From the NCBI GenBank assembly GCA_019359115.1, contig JAHHHW010000076.1, positions 1 through 64,000 on the forward strand: a stretch of 64,000 bases of DNA. Reading direction: 5' to 3'. Positions 55,919 to 64,000 of the stretch are shown one piece after another; the stretch's first letter is position 1, and each line of letters opens with the position of its first letter. The stretch is from Pelatocladus maniniholoensis HA4357-MV3. GTDB taxonomy: Bacteria > Cyanobacteriota > Cyanobacteriia > Cyanobacteriales > Nostocaceae. The notes under the pieces were generated by a model. It was not told the DNA's origin. It made no database searches and saw only the letters and a program-made list of their open reading frames with translations. Both the position numbers and the translations under genes were made by a program.

Positions 55919-57491
55919 TTCTATCCTCAACTTTAATTACGGTTTCAACTACTTTGCGCTTAATGAGACTTAACTTTTGTTTATGTTCTTCTTTTCGCTT
56001 TCGTTCTTCACTCAATTGATATTGTTTTTCTGATTTAATGATAATTTTTTTTAGATGATTTATTCTTATGTCAGGGTTTACAACAATCTGAGATAAAATT
56101 ATATCAAAATTCTTTAATAACTTAATCATATTAATATTATTAAACAAGTCTTTGTTATATTTTAACAAGCCAACTATTCCTTGCTCTGTATCCGTCAGTT
56201 CTAGAAGTAGGTCAAATCTTGCTACCGTATTTCCTAAATAATCTAAACGAGTCAAGCTTAAATCTGAAAATTTTAAAATATGTGTAGGAGTATTTTGAAG
56301 GATAAATTTGACTTGAAATATAGGAGTTTGGTTTAATTCTCTTTTAGGATTAAGAGCGCTAACTAATTTCTCAAATGGTAAATCTTGGTGAGCATAAGCT
56401 TCTAGACAAATTTTACGTACTTGCTGCAAAAAATCGCTAAAATTTTGATTATCTGATAGATAATTACGTAACACTAATTGATTAACAAAAAAACCAATTA
56501 AATTCTCTATCTCATTTCTATTACGGTTAGCAATATCAGTACCGACAATAATATCTTTATCACCTGTATAGCAGTATAGTAAAACTTTAAAGGCTCCGAG
56601 TAGTGTCATAAATAATGTCGTTCCTAGACTATCACCTAACTTCTGAATTGCTTGGGATAATGCCTTTGGAATCATCAAAGTTTCCTTCCCTTCCTGAGAG
56701 GTTTTAGATTTTGACAATTGGCGATTTGTAGGTAATTGTAAAACTGGTAAATTATCTCCTAATTGCTTTTTCCAGTATGTAAGCAAGGTGTCAAGTACCT
56801 CATCCTGTAGCCAGCTTCTTTGCCAAGCAGCAAAGTCTGCATACTGAATATGAATATCCGTAAGTGGTGAAGACTTCCCACTAGAAAAAGCTTCATAAAG
56901 AATTGATAACTCTCGAATAAATACTCCTTGTGACCAACCGTCAAAGATAATATGATGTATCGTTATCAACAGCACATATTGCCTATTTTTAAATCGTAAA
57001 AGAGTTAAGCGTAACAACGGGACTTGTGCTAAATCAAATGATTGTTGATAGTTTTCTTGTCTTAACCTTTGTACTTCTGTCTCCTGTTCAGTATCAGGTA
57101 AATCTTCTAAATCTACTAATGGTAAGGGTATCTCTAAAGCAGGAGCAATAATTTGAACTGGTTGCCCATTTACAATCTGTAAACACGTTCGTAAAATTTC
57201 ATGTCTTCGCACTATTTCATTGATGCTTTGCTTCAAAGCTTTTATATTGAGCGAACCTTGTAGTAGCAGTGCGGCATAATCATTGTAAGCATATGATTTT
57301 GGATCTAATTGATGTAGGAAATATAATCTCTGCTGTGCAAAAGATAGAGGTAATTCTATCTCTCGTGAAACTCGTTCAATTTGTTTAGAATCAGGTTCAT
57401 GCTGACCCCGCAAGCGCTTTTCTAAAATTGCTTGTTTTGCAGGTGAGAGTTTAGAACGTCGTTTAATAATTTCGTCTGCTCTGCTATCCAT
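55896..57491 (-). CDS. Free-standing NRPS condensation domain
   Basis: A 531-aa single condensation domain with an N-terminal KLSPAKQAILEKRLRG helix, PLSFAQQRLYFLHQLDP, intact HHIIFDGWS (about 184) and later segments NRNEIENLIGFFVNQLVLR and HQDLPFEKLV. The last 60 residues are rich in Lys and Glu, probably a helical docking tail. Its N-terminal helix fits the acidic tail of the NRPS at the right edge, and the following Asn module has a dead C-like domain. It is thus the likely catalyst joining those two residues in trans. Confidence 0.92.
   Translation of the reverse strand: MDSRADEIIKRRSKLSPAKQAILEKRLRGQHEPDSKQIERVSREIELPLSFAQQRLYFLHQLDPKSYAYNDYAALLLQGSLNIKALKQSINEIVRRHEILRTCLQIVNGQPVQIIAPALEIPLPLVDLEDLPDTEQETEVQRLRQENYQQSFDLAQVPLLRLTLLRFKNRQYVLLITIHHIIFDGWSQGVFIRELSILYEAFSSGKSSPLTDIHIQYADFAAWQRSWLQDEVLDTLLTYWKKQLGDNLPVLQLPTNRQLSKSKTSQEGKETLMIPKALSQAIQKLGDSLGTTLFMTLLGAFKVLLYCYTGDKDIIVGTDIANRNRNEIENLIGFFVNQLVLRNYLSDNQNFSDFLQQVRKICLEAYAHQDLPFEKLVSALNPKRELNQTPIFQVKFILQNTPTHILKFSDLSLTRLDYLGNTVARFDLLLELTDTEQGIVGLLKYNKDLFNNINMIKLLKNFDIILSQIVVNPDIRINHLKKIIIKSEKQYQLSEERKRKEEHKQKLSLIKRKVVETVIKVEDRNETGKNK
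55925..55928 (-). promoter_or_regulatory. Ribosome binding site fixing the start of the SyrP-type gene
   Basis: GAGG on the minus strand with six bases to the ATG at 55918. The earlier in-frame TTG at 55930 would place this site inside the gene. Confidence 0.6.
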
Positions 57492-57512
57492 AATATTATT
57501 AAAAATAAAAAC

Positions 57513-58583
57513 TTAATAAATTACTTTAAAATTTACATACAAAGGTACAGGTTGAATTCGACTTAAATCATTTTCAAAAATCACTAAATCACCATTCTTA
57601 TCAATTTCTTTAAAACCAACAAATTTATAAGATATATACATCATTCTGTTGCGATTATTTTGTACAAATTCTGCTAAAAGACGGACATTACTGCTTTTAG
57701 CTAGACTCATGACATGATTCATCATAATTGTGCCAACTCCCCGCGACATGACACGACAAGACATCAACAACAGCTTAATTGTCCATGATTTGGGTCGGCA
57801 TTCAATCAAAACTAAACCTATTTTTCCGTAGCTGCCATACTTATCTTCCAGATTTGCAATCAGCAGTTTATGGTTTTCTGATTGCCGAAAATGATTGAGT
57901 TCATCATAGGAGTAGGTATAACCAGTTGTATTCAATTGGTTAGTTCGTAATGTTAATTCTTCTGCACGCTGCAAGTCTTCTTCTTTTGCAGAACATATTG
58001 TGAAACTCATGTTGAGAGTAGCTAAGAATTCGTCTGCTGTGCCAACAAATTCTTGCTCTGCATTTTGACGTTCTATATCACTTAGATACATCAATCTTCT
58101 AATTCGTGAATCTTCCGTAATAAAACGGGGATTCATGACTGGCATATCTAAAATATTTCCTATTTCATCTGCGTTGATACAGAGAATTTCTGGTAAAGTA
58201 TATTTTACTTCTTCTAGTTCAAATAACTGGTCGTCGATGAAGGCGATCGCATCTATTCCAATATTAAGTAAACCAGCTATTTCTTTTAAAGAGTTAGCTT
58301 TAGAATTCCAGTTAATTTGTGGATATAAAAAATAATCTTTCAAACCAAATTCTTCTAATTTAGCTATTGCTGTGACATGAGCATTCTTACTAGCTATAGA
58401 TTGTAGAATACCACGACTATCTAATGTCTGAATCAGATTTATTATATTTTCTCGTAAAGAAATTTTCTCATCTTCCAGCAAAACTCCGTGCCATAGAGTA
58501 TTATCTAAATCCCAAACGACACATTTAATAAATTTTTTGTCTTTTTGTTTACTATTTATGTTTTGCTCTTCAGTACTAATCAT
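57513..58583 (-). CDS. FkbH-like HAD-family protein (glyceryl-ACP formation)
   Basis: A 356-aa protein with the HAD nucleophile motif VVWDLDNTLWHG at the N-terminus and a GNAT-like C-terminal half (NRNRMMYISYKFVGF). FkbH proteins load a glycolytic three-carbon phosphate onto an acyl carrier protein as glyceryl-ACP, the first step to hydroxy- or methoxymalonyl-ACP. The other partners are within 5 kb: an acyl-CoA dehydrogenase, an ACP and a 3-hydroxyacyl-CoA dehydrogenase. Only three bases separate it from the upstream dehydrogenase gene, so they are cotranslated. Confidence 0.92.
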   Translation of the reverse strand: MISTEEQNINSKQKDKKFIKCVVWDLDNTLWHGVLLEDEKISLRENIINLIQTLDSRGILQSIASKNAHVTAIAKLEEFGLKDYFLYPQINWNSKANSLKEIAGLLNIGIDAIAFIDDQLFELEEVKYTLPEILCINADEIGNILDMPVMNPRFITEDSRIRRLMYLSDIERQNAEQEFVGTADEFLATLNMSFTICSAKEEDLQRAEELTLRTNQLNTTGYTYSYDELNHFRQSENHKLLIANLEDKYGSYGKIGLVLIECRPKSWTIKLLLMSCRVMSRGVGTIMMNHVMSLAKSSNVRLLAEFVQNNRNRMMYISYKFVGFKEIDKNGDLVIFENDLSRIQPVPLYVNFKVIY

Positions 58584-58586
58584 ACT

Positions 58587-59771
58587 TTATATCCTTTCTG
58601 CTAATTTCTGTTCCATAACAGCAGGAACAGTTGAAATAAGATAATTTTGATAACCTGATTCTGCAATAGTAATTTCTTGAATTTGAGTACTACCTTCAAT
58701 AATTTCCATGATTTTAGAATCTCGTAAATACCTTTCGACTGAGTACTCACTACTACAACCATTGCCACCATGAATTTGTACAGCATCATTTGCTATTTTG
58801 GTGGCTACTGTGGATGTAAAGTACTTGGCAATAGAAGTTTCTATAATCGAGTTTGGATCGTTAATCTCTTTAAGATAACCAGCTTGATAACATAACAATC
58901 TTGCTGCTTTGGTGTTAGTTATCATCTGAGTAATCTTTTGGCGAATTAATTGATGTTCTTTAAGGTAAACACCAAACTGTTTTCGCTCCTTTGTATACTT
59001 GATACAAGCTTCTAAACAAGCTTGGGCAATACCTACACAACCAGATGCTACGCTATATCTACCATAATCAAGTGCAGAAGCAGCAATGTAGGAGAATCCA
59101 AAGCCTAATTTACCTACTAAATTTTCTAAGGGAAGGTAGCAGTTATCAAATTGCAATTCCGCAACCATCGAAGCCCTAGTACCTAAAATACCAGACATCG
59201 GTTTGATTGACAGTCCTGGGCTATTTTTTTCCACTAAAAAAGCACTAGGTCTACCTTCGCATTTAGCAAAGACCAAAAATACATCTGCTATTTGTCCATA
59301 AGTAATCCATTTCTTGTGTCCATTTAAGACATAAGCATCATCAGCAAGTGTTGCTGTTGTTTCTACACTTTTGGCATCACTACCTACATTCGGTTCGCTT
59401 AATGCAAAAGCAGCGATGTTTTCTCCAGATGCAAGTTTGGGAAGCCAATACTCTTTTTGAGATTTATTACCCCATTTACACAAAGCTTGGGAAACCATGT
59501 TGTGAACTGTCAGCAAACTCCGCACTGAAGAACATCCCCGTCCTATTTCTTCGTTGAGTATGCCATAGGTAATCATATCCATTCCTTTACCACCATATTC
59601 TTGGGGTAATATGGCACCAAGAAAACCACGTTCAGCTATTTTTTTAATTAGTTCTAGTGGAGTAAATTCTTTCCTATCCCATTCACGAGCATGAGGGCAT
59701 ATTTCCTGATTAACAAAAGCTCTAAATGCAATTTTAGAGTTTTTCTGTTGAGAAGAAAGTTCTAGTTTCAT
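58587..59771 (-). CDS. Acyl-CoA dehydrogenase family protein (FkbI-like)
   Basis: A 394-aa flavoprotein of the acyl-CoA dehydrogenase family. Typical segments are FALSEPNVGSDAKSVETTA, YVLNGHKKWITYG, RKQFGVYLKEHQL and QIHGGNGCSSEYSVERYLRD, followed by EGSTQIQ. In methoxymalonyl- and hydroxymalonyl-ACP pathways the FkbI-type enzyme performs one of the two oxidations of the glyceryl-ACP intermediate. Its position next to FkbH and near the ACP supports that role rather than fatty acid breakdown. Confidence 0.92.
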   Translation of the reverse strand: MKLELSSQQKNSKIAFRAFVNQEICPHAREWDRKEFTPLELIKKIAERGFLGAILPQEYGGKGMDMITYGILNEEIGRGCSSVRSLLTVHNMVSQALCKWGNKSQKEYWLPKLASGENIAAFALSEPNVGSDAKSVETTATLADDAYVLNGHKKWITYGQIADVFLVFAKCEGRPSAFLVEKNSPGLSIKPMSGILGTRASMVAELQFDNCYLPLENLVGKLGFGFSYIAASALDYGRYSVASGCVGIAQACLEACIKYTKERKQFGVYLKEHQLIRQKITQMITNTKAARLLCYQAGYLKEINDPNSIIETSIAKYFTSTVATKIANDAVQIHGGNGCSSEYSVERYLRDSKIMEIIEGSTQIQEITIAESGYQNYLISTVPAVMEQKLAERI

Positions 59772-59800
59772 AACATATTTTTTGCCACTTTAAGCTTAAG

Positions 59801-60667
59801 TTATAACGCCTTACAAAAAAACTCATATAAAAAATTTTCAAATTTTGACAATTCTGGGTGACGTAAATGCACTAACAGAACTACTCGTTCTTTCTGGCTT
59901 TTATTCCAGGCTTCATGCTCAAAGCTCTGATCAAAAAATAAAGTTTTCCCCTCAGTCCAACTCCGCATTTCACTTCCGACCCTAATTCCACAACTTTCGG
60001 GAATCATTAATCCCAGCTGACAGGTAATATAAACATTTGAAGTATCATGGTGTGGAGGTAAGACAACTCCCGGTTTTAAAACAAGAAAATAAACATCTTC
60101 AAAAGGATCTATAAAAGATTCCAGCTTAGACAAAATGTTTACAGTTTTTGGAAATAAATATCTGGCTTTTTGAGTAAATTTACCATCTAACCACAATCTA
60201 AATAGTAACCAGTCATCTTTTTTGTGAGATGCAGGTAGTTCAATGTCAGTTAAATGCTCATAAATTGAACCATCACTTGGATCAATAACTGGAGTGAAAT
60301 TATTTTTATTAGAGATATTCATTAACAACTCATCTTTTATCTCTTTCGCACCTTCTTCAAGGGTATTTGTCACTATTTTGAAAACGTCGTAGTCATCAGG
60401 TTGATACCAAGGTTTAGAAGTAAGACCAAGATATAAAAACAATGTTGGTTTTTGTTGTGAGTTCCAATCAACAATGTTTATATCTATCAGCCCCAAATAA
60501 AATTTTAGAGAATTCTCAAATTTATGAACATTACTATTGGGAAACAAAAAATCTAATAATTTGAGTAGCAAAAAAAATACTTTTATCTTTATCCTATCTA
60601 ACTTAGGCAATATTTTATGATTTTGGAGAGATTCCTTATATTGTTGATATTCTTGCAAATTATTCAC
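59801..60667 (-). CDS. Aspartyl/asparaginyl beta-hydroxylase family protein
   Basis: A 288-aa protein whose C-terminal half matches the AspH/LpxO-type Fe(II)/2-oxoglutarate fold: a metal-binding His-x-Asp in LPPHHDTSNVYITCQLGL, CGIRVG, WTEGKTLFFDQSFEHEAWN with the distal His, and ERVVLLVHLRHPEL. Family members hydroxylate Asp/Asn residues or lipid acyl chains. The start is GTG at 60667 with GGAGG nine bases upstream. It sits inside the hydroxymalonyl-ACP gene set, between the dehydrogenase and the ACP. It is the third unrelated hydroxylase in the cluster; its substrate could be a carrier-bound residue or the finished peptide. Confidence 0.87.
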   Translation of the reverse strand: MNNLQEYQQYKESLQNHKILPKLDRIKIKVFFLLLKLLDFLFPNSNVHKFENSLKFYLGLIDINIVDWNSQQKPTLFLYLGLTSKPWYQPDDYDVFKIVTNTLEEGAKEIKDELLMNISNKNNFTPVIDPSDGSIYEHLTDIELPASHKKDDWLLFRLWLDGKFTQKARYLFPKTVNILSKLESFIDPFEDVYFLVLKPGVVLPPHHDTSNVYITCQLGLMIPESCGIRVGSEMRSWTEGKTLFFDQSFEHEAWNKSQKERVVLLVHLRHPELSKFENFLYEFFCKAL

Positions 60668-60676
60668 TTCTATTTT

Positions 60677-60681
60677 CCTCC
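60677..60681 (-). promoter_or_regulatory. Ribosome binding site for a GTG start
   Basis: GGAGG on the minus strand with nine bases to the GTG at 60667. It supports GTG as the start of the AspH-type gene. No in-frame ATG is present in the first codons. Confidence 0.65.
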
Positions 60682-60895
60682 ATTACGAATTTGCTTTTAT
60701 CGAGTGATATAAGTATTTTATTTCTCTACAAAATTAATGATAATCTTAGCTCATGTTTTACTACTACAAACGCTTAACTTGTGAAAAATGCACTATAAAC
60801 TCTATATCTTGACTTTTAATAGTACTGATTTTAGTAAAACAATGCTTGACAATCGTTTAAAATACTCCTCAAGATGAATGGAAAATTCTGCTTTA

Positions 60896-61144
60896 CTACT
60901 GCACGAGAATAGCAGTTTTACGTTCAATTAAATTAGTGATAGAATTGATTGTGCGAAAATTTTCAAACTCTAAATCCTCGTTTTCAATAGCAATTTGAAA
61001 CTCTTGCTCTACGAATAAAACAAGTTGCATGGCAAACATAGAATTGACAAAACCTAGAGCAAAAATGTCTTCATCTGGTTGTAAATCATGATTGTCGAAA
61101 AATTTTGAAATAAAAGTCTTGAGTTGAATTTGAATTTCGTTCAT
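60896..61144 (-). CDS. Free-standing acyl carrier protein (FkbJ-like)
   Basis: An 82-aa acidic protein with carrier-protein form. The phosphopantetheine Ser lies in LGFVNSMFAMQLV, and the protein starts MNEIQIQLKTFISKFF and includes a second helix VEQEFQIAIENEDL. FkbJ-type carriers hold the glyceryl unit while it is oxidised to the malonyl level. Set between the 3-hydroxyacyl-CoA dehydrogenase and the AspH-type gene. The 228-bp gap after it (60668-60895) is AT-rich, and I saw no further gene there. Confidence 0.88.
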   Translation of the reverse strand: MNEIQIQLKTFISKFFDNHDLQPDEDIFALGFVNSMFAMQLVLFVEQEFQIAIENEDLEFENFRTINSITNLIERKTAILVQ

Positions 61145-61191
61145 TAATCTTGATTATTCCTATTTAACTATTGCTTGTTCCCTATTGCCTT

Positions 61192-62046
61192 TTATTGATA
61201 TACGTAAAATCCTTTACCACTTTTTCTACCGTGCAACCCTGCATCTACCATTTTTTTTAGTAAGGGACATGGTCTGTATTTACTATCGTTAAAGTTTTCG
61301 TACAAGACTTCGATAGAAAATAAAATGGTGTCTAGCCCAATCAAATCTGCTGTTTCTAAAGGACCCATTTTGTGACCAAAACAGCCTTTAAAGATTTTGT
61401 CTACATTTTCTGCTGTCGCAACTTGATCTTGTAGCAGAAAAACAGCTTCGTTAATAGTTAACATCAACACGCGGTTGGAAACAAAACCGGGTGAATCATT
61501 AACAATTATGCATTCTTTGCCCATCTGAGCTAGCATTTTTTTTGCTATCTCAATCGTTGTGTCAGAGGTATGATGCCCGCGAATCATTTCTACTATCGGC
61601 TTCATTGGTACAGGATTCATAAAGTGGATACCAATAACTCTATCGGCACGTTTAGTGATTGAAGCAATGCGGGTAATGGGAATTGCAGATGTGTTAGCCG
61701 CGAATATACAATCTGCTGGGCAAATAGATTCTAATAAGGGATATACTTCTCTTTTAATATCCCATTTTTCGGTAACATTTTCAACTACAAAATCTGCTTT
61801 TTCGAGAATTTTATAGCTTGTTGAAAGTTCGATTTTGCCGATAATATCATCTGGGCTTTCTTCGCAATCGCCTTTCTTGAAAAAACTTTGAAAGCGGATA
61901 TTATTCTTAATTTCCTGTTTAGCTTTATCTAGAATATTTTCATAAATATCTACGAGTATTACTTGATACCCTGTTTGAGCAAGGTTCTGTGCAACCCCTA
62001 TTCCCATCACCCCTGCTCCAACTACACCTACTGTTTGAATGTACAT
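61192..62046 (-). CDS. 3-hydroxyacyl-CoA dehydrogenase family protein (FkbK-like)
   Basis: An NAD-dependent dehydrogenase with an N-terminal Rossmann motif GVVGAGVMGIGVAQNLAQ, the catalytic-site segment IGIHFMNPVPMKPIVE, and a C-terminal domain ending in LLKKMVDAGLHGRKSGKGFY. In FkbK-type roles it oxidises glyceryl-ACP toward the malonyl semialdehyde level. I chose the ATG at 62046, eight bases after AGGAGG; an earlier in-frame start adds 20 residues not typical of the family and overlaps the NRPS gene. It completes the set for hydroxymalonyl-ACP. Confidence 0.92.
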   Translation of the reverse strand: MYIQTVGVVGAGVMGIGVAQNLAQTGYQVILVDIYENILDKAKQEIKNNIRFQSFFKKGDCEESPDDIIGKIELSTSYKILEKADFVVENVTEKWDIKREVYPLLESICPADCIFAANTSAIPITRIASITKRADRVIGIHFMNPVPMKPIVEMIRGHHTSDTTIEIAKKMLAQMGKECIIVNDSPGFVSNRVLMLTINEAVFLLQDQVATAENVDKIFKGCFGHKMGPLETADLIGLDTILFSIEVLYENFNDSKYRPCPLLKKMVDAGLHGRKSGKGFYVYQ

Positions 62047-62054
62047 AAATATTA

Positions 62055-62060
62055 CCTCCT
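62055..62060 (-). promoter_or_regulatory. Ribosome binding site fixing the start of the FkbK-like gene
   Basis: AGGAGG on the minus strand with eight bases to the ATG at 62046, an unusually complete site for this window. It argues against the longer start at 62106. Confidence 0.75.
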
Positions 62061-62068
62061 TTTGCCAC

Positions 62069-64000
62069 CTAATCTTGAAAAGTTGAAATCCGCTTCTCTG
62101 CTTCACTTTCTGGTAATTCTTCTAATTCACCTATCAACATATCCTCAATCACTAAAGCTAATTCAGCTATAGTTGGTGCTTCAAAAATACAGCGTAGTGA
62201 TAGTTCTAAATGCAAATCTTGACGAAGTTGGGAAACAATCTGAGTTGCTAGTAACGAGTGTCCACCCAAATCAAAAAAGTTATCATGAATACCCACCTTC
62301 TCTAAATGTAAAACTTTTTGCCAAACCTGAACAATGGTCTTCTCTATGTCAGATTGAGGTGGTTGAAAAACTGCTGTCAAATCTGGACGCAAATTTTCAG
62401 GTACTCTTAATGCACGATGGTCTACTTTGCCGTTAGGTAACAAAGGTAAGGCATCTAACACAACAAATGTAGAAGGAATCATGTATTCAGGCAGTTTTTC
62501 CTTCAGAAAATTTCGTAATTCATTAACAGAAAGCGTAGTTTCTTGATGGGTAACTAAATATCCAACCAAACATTGACCATTTAATACATCTTCTCTAGCA
62601 ACGACTACTGTTTCTCGTACTGCTAGGTGTTGGTTGATGAAAGCCTCTATTTCTCCAAGTTCAATGCGAAAACCACGCACTTTTACTTGGTAGTCAGTCC
62701 GACCAATGTACTCTATTTCTCCATTGGGTAGATAACGTCCTAAATCTCCTGTTTGATAAAGACGTGCAGCAAAATTATCGCTAAAGGGATTGGGGATAAA
62801 TTTTTCTGCGGTCAGATCAGGACGGTTTAAGTAGCCTCGTGCTAGCCCGTCTCCACCAACATATATCTGTCCTGGTACGCCCACCGGAACAGGTCGCTTG
62901 TTTGCATCCAGTATATATATCTGCGTATTCGCAATTGGACGACCAATTAAAACGGGTGCTGATACGGGTGCTTGTGGACTGATACTGTAGTAAGTAACAT
63001 CCGCCGATACCTCCGAAGAACCGTAAAGATTTAACAAGGTACTATCTGGCAAACTCTGCCGAAATTGCATAAGCAATTCAGTAGACAGTGATTCACCACT
63101 ACTAACCCACAACTTTAACTTGGGTAGCTGTAACTGTAAGACATCGTATGTATTCAACAGTAGGCGTAGTAATGAAGGAACGAGTACTATCCGCGTGATA
63201 TGATTCTGGAAAAGAGTAGTTACAAACTCTTGTGGATCTTTGACAACTATATCGGGGACTATTACTGTAGTTATCCCTTGTAATAAAGGGACAAAGATTT
63301 CCCAGACTGAATCCACAAAGTTTAAAGATGTTTTCTGGCAACAAATTTCTCCCGGTACAAAAGGATAATTCTGCCACATCCATTGACAGCGATTGATAGC
63401 ACCCTGATGCAAACCAAGAACTCCCTTCGGTTGACCCGTAGAACCAGAGGTATATATAACGTAAGCTAAGTTGTTGGCTTGTGAGCTATTAACAGGGTTA
63501 TCTTGGCTGTATTGGTTAATGATGTCGAGGTCGCTGTCCAGGCAAATTACCTGTGCTTTGTGTTCAGGAAGTTTCTCTATCAGGTGCTGTTTAGTTAACA
63601 GTACTGTAGTTTGGCTATCTTTTAAGATGAAGGCTAAGCGATCTTTGGGATGTGTAGGATCTAAGGGCAAGTAGATTCCACCAGCTTTGAGGATTGCTAA
63701 TAGCCCAATCACCATTTCTAGTGAACGTTCTATACAGATACCCACAAGCGCTTCTGATTTCACACCTAACTTTTGCAGGTAGTGTGCTAGTTGATTTGCC
63801 CGGTTGTTTAAGTCTCGATAGGTTAATTGTTGATTTACTCTGCAAGAAACTCTGCTATGCGCGTCTACAAAGGTGAGTGCAACAGCATCTGGTGTTTTCT
63901 CTACCTGTTCCTCAAACAATTGATGAATGCATTTATCTTGCGGATAGTCTGTCTTGGTATCATTCCACTCAACTAATAACTGTTGGACTTCAGATGGCGT
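62069..64000 (-). CDS. NRPS A-PCP, beta-alanine-like code (5' end beyond the window)
   Basis: The frame is open to the right edge, where it reads WNDTKTDYPQDKCIHQLFEE, the usual linker between a C domain and an A domain. A C domain probably lies beyond 64000. The A domain has YTSGSTGQPKG and specificity residues VDWVVSLADK, close to the beta-alanine code VDWVISLADK. PCP has GGHSLLA. The acidic tail (ELEELPESEAEKRI) suits docking to a protein beginning with the LSPAK helix, such as the free-standing C domain at 55896-57491. With the similar module at 12456-16550, this gives two beta-alanine-type positions. Confidence 0.93.
   Translation of the reverse strand, partial: TPSEVQQLLVEWNDTKTDYPQDKCIHQLFEEQVEKTPDAVALTFVDAHSRVSCRVNQQLTYRDLNNRANQLAHYLQKLGVKSEALVGICIERSLEMVIGLLAILKAGGIYLPLDPTHPKDRLAFILKDSQTTVLLTKQHLIEKLPEHKAQVICLDSDLDIINQYSQDNPVNSSQANNLAYVIYTSGSTGQPKGVLGLHQGAINRCQWMWQNYPFVPGEICCQKTSLNFVDSVWEIFVPLLQGITTVIVPDIVVKDPQEFVTTLFQNHITRIVLVPSLLRLLLNTYDVLQLQLPKLKLWVSSGESLSTELLMQFRQSLPDSTLLNLYGSSEVSADVTYYSISPQAPVSAPVLIGRPIANTQIYILDANKRPVPVGVPGQIYVGGDGLARGYLNRPDLTAEKFIPNPFSDNFAARLYQTGDLGRYLPNGEIEYIGRTDYQVKVRGFRIELGEIEAFINQHLAVRETVVVAREDVLNGQCLVGYLVTHQETTLSVNELRNFLKEKLPEYMIPSTFVVLDALPLLPNGKVDHRALRVPENLRPDLTAVFQPPQSDIEKTIVQVWQKVLHLEKVGIHDNFFDLGGHSLLATQIVSQLRQDLHLELSLRCIFEAPTIAELALVIEDMLIGELEELPESEAEKRISTFQD

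Noticed and set aside
61192-62106. Longer version of the FkbK-like protein
   Set aside because: The extra 20 residues overlap the NRPS gene and lack a ribosome site, whereas the ATG at 62046 follows AGGAGG.

Overview
The window looks like filamentous (Nostocales-type) cyanobacterial DNA. The signs are low GC, many GCGATCGC (HIP1-like) octamers, a TonB receptor with a cyanobacterial AMIN domain, an IS5-type and an ISAzo13-type transposase, a group II intron remnant, and a very large NRPS/PKS locus. Almost every gene from 433 to the right edge is on the minus strand, so transcription runs from high to low coordinates. The cluster continues past position 64000.

Left edge (1-3.4 kb): two small plus-strand ORFs, then an iron-siderophore binding lipoprotein and a scar of nested mobile DNA. 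The scar holds a frameshifted ISAzo13 transposase remnant, an IS5-family element that itself carries a 126-bp palindromic insert in frame, domains V/VI of a group II intron, and a solo IS end. Region 3.4-8.6 kb is a siderophore uptake, regulation and export set: a TonB-dependent receptor, an AraC/PchR-type regulator and an MFS exporter. Region 8.9-12.4 kb holds tailoring enzymes: two SDRs (one without catalytic Ser and Tyr), a small ORF and a P450.

Region 12.5-64 kb is the assembly line. In transcription order: an NRPS with a beta-Ala-like A domain (cut by the window edge); a four-gene FkbH/I/J/K-type set for hydroxymalonyl-ACP, interrupted by an AspH-type hydroxylase; a free-standing C domain; a SyrP-type hydroxylase; an NRPS with an Asn-like code and a degenerate C domain; a PKS with C-methyltransferase; an NRPS with an uncommon code (Glu at position 239); a PKS ending in a defective epimerase-like domain; a free-standing C domain; a VioD-like aminotransferase, a small protein and a VioC/AsnO-like hydroxylase; an NRPS with a Ser code; a PanP-type aspartate decarboxylase; two PKS modules (the second with a dead KR); a methyltransferase; and a final NRPS (beta-Ala-like code) with a Cys-type thioesterase.

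If the line is collinear, the visible chain is roughly beta-Ala, (hydroxy)Asn, methylated ketide, a basic residue (possibly capreomycidine), ketide, Ser, ketide, beta-ketide, beta-Ala, then release. Precursor genes match the codes: PanP would supply beta-alanine and VioC/VioD a cyclised arginine. Several hydroxylases could create alpha-hydroxy-carboxylate or amide metal ligands, and the adjacent TonB/AraC/FecB/MFS genes favour a siderophore. I do not recognise the complete arrangement as a named product. The product assignment is inference; domain and motif readings come from the sequence.
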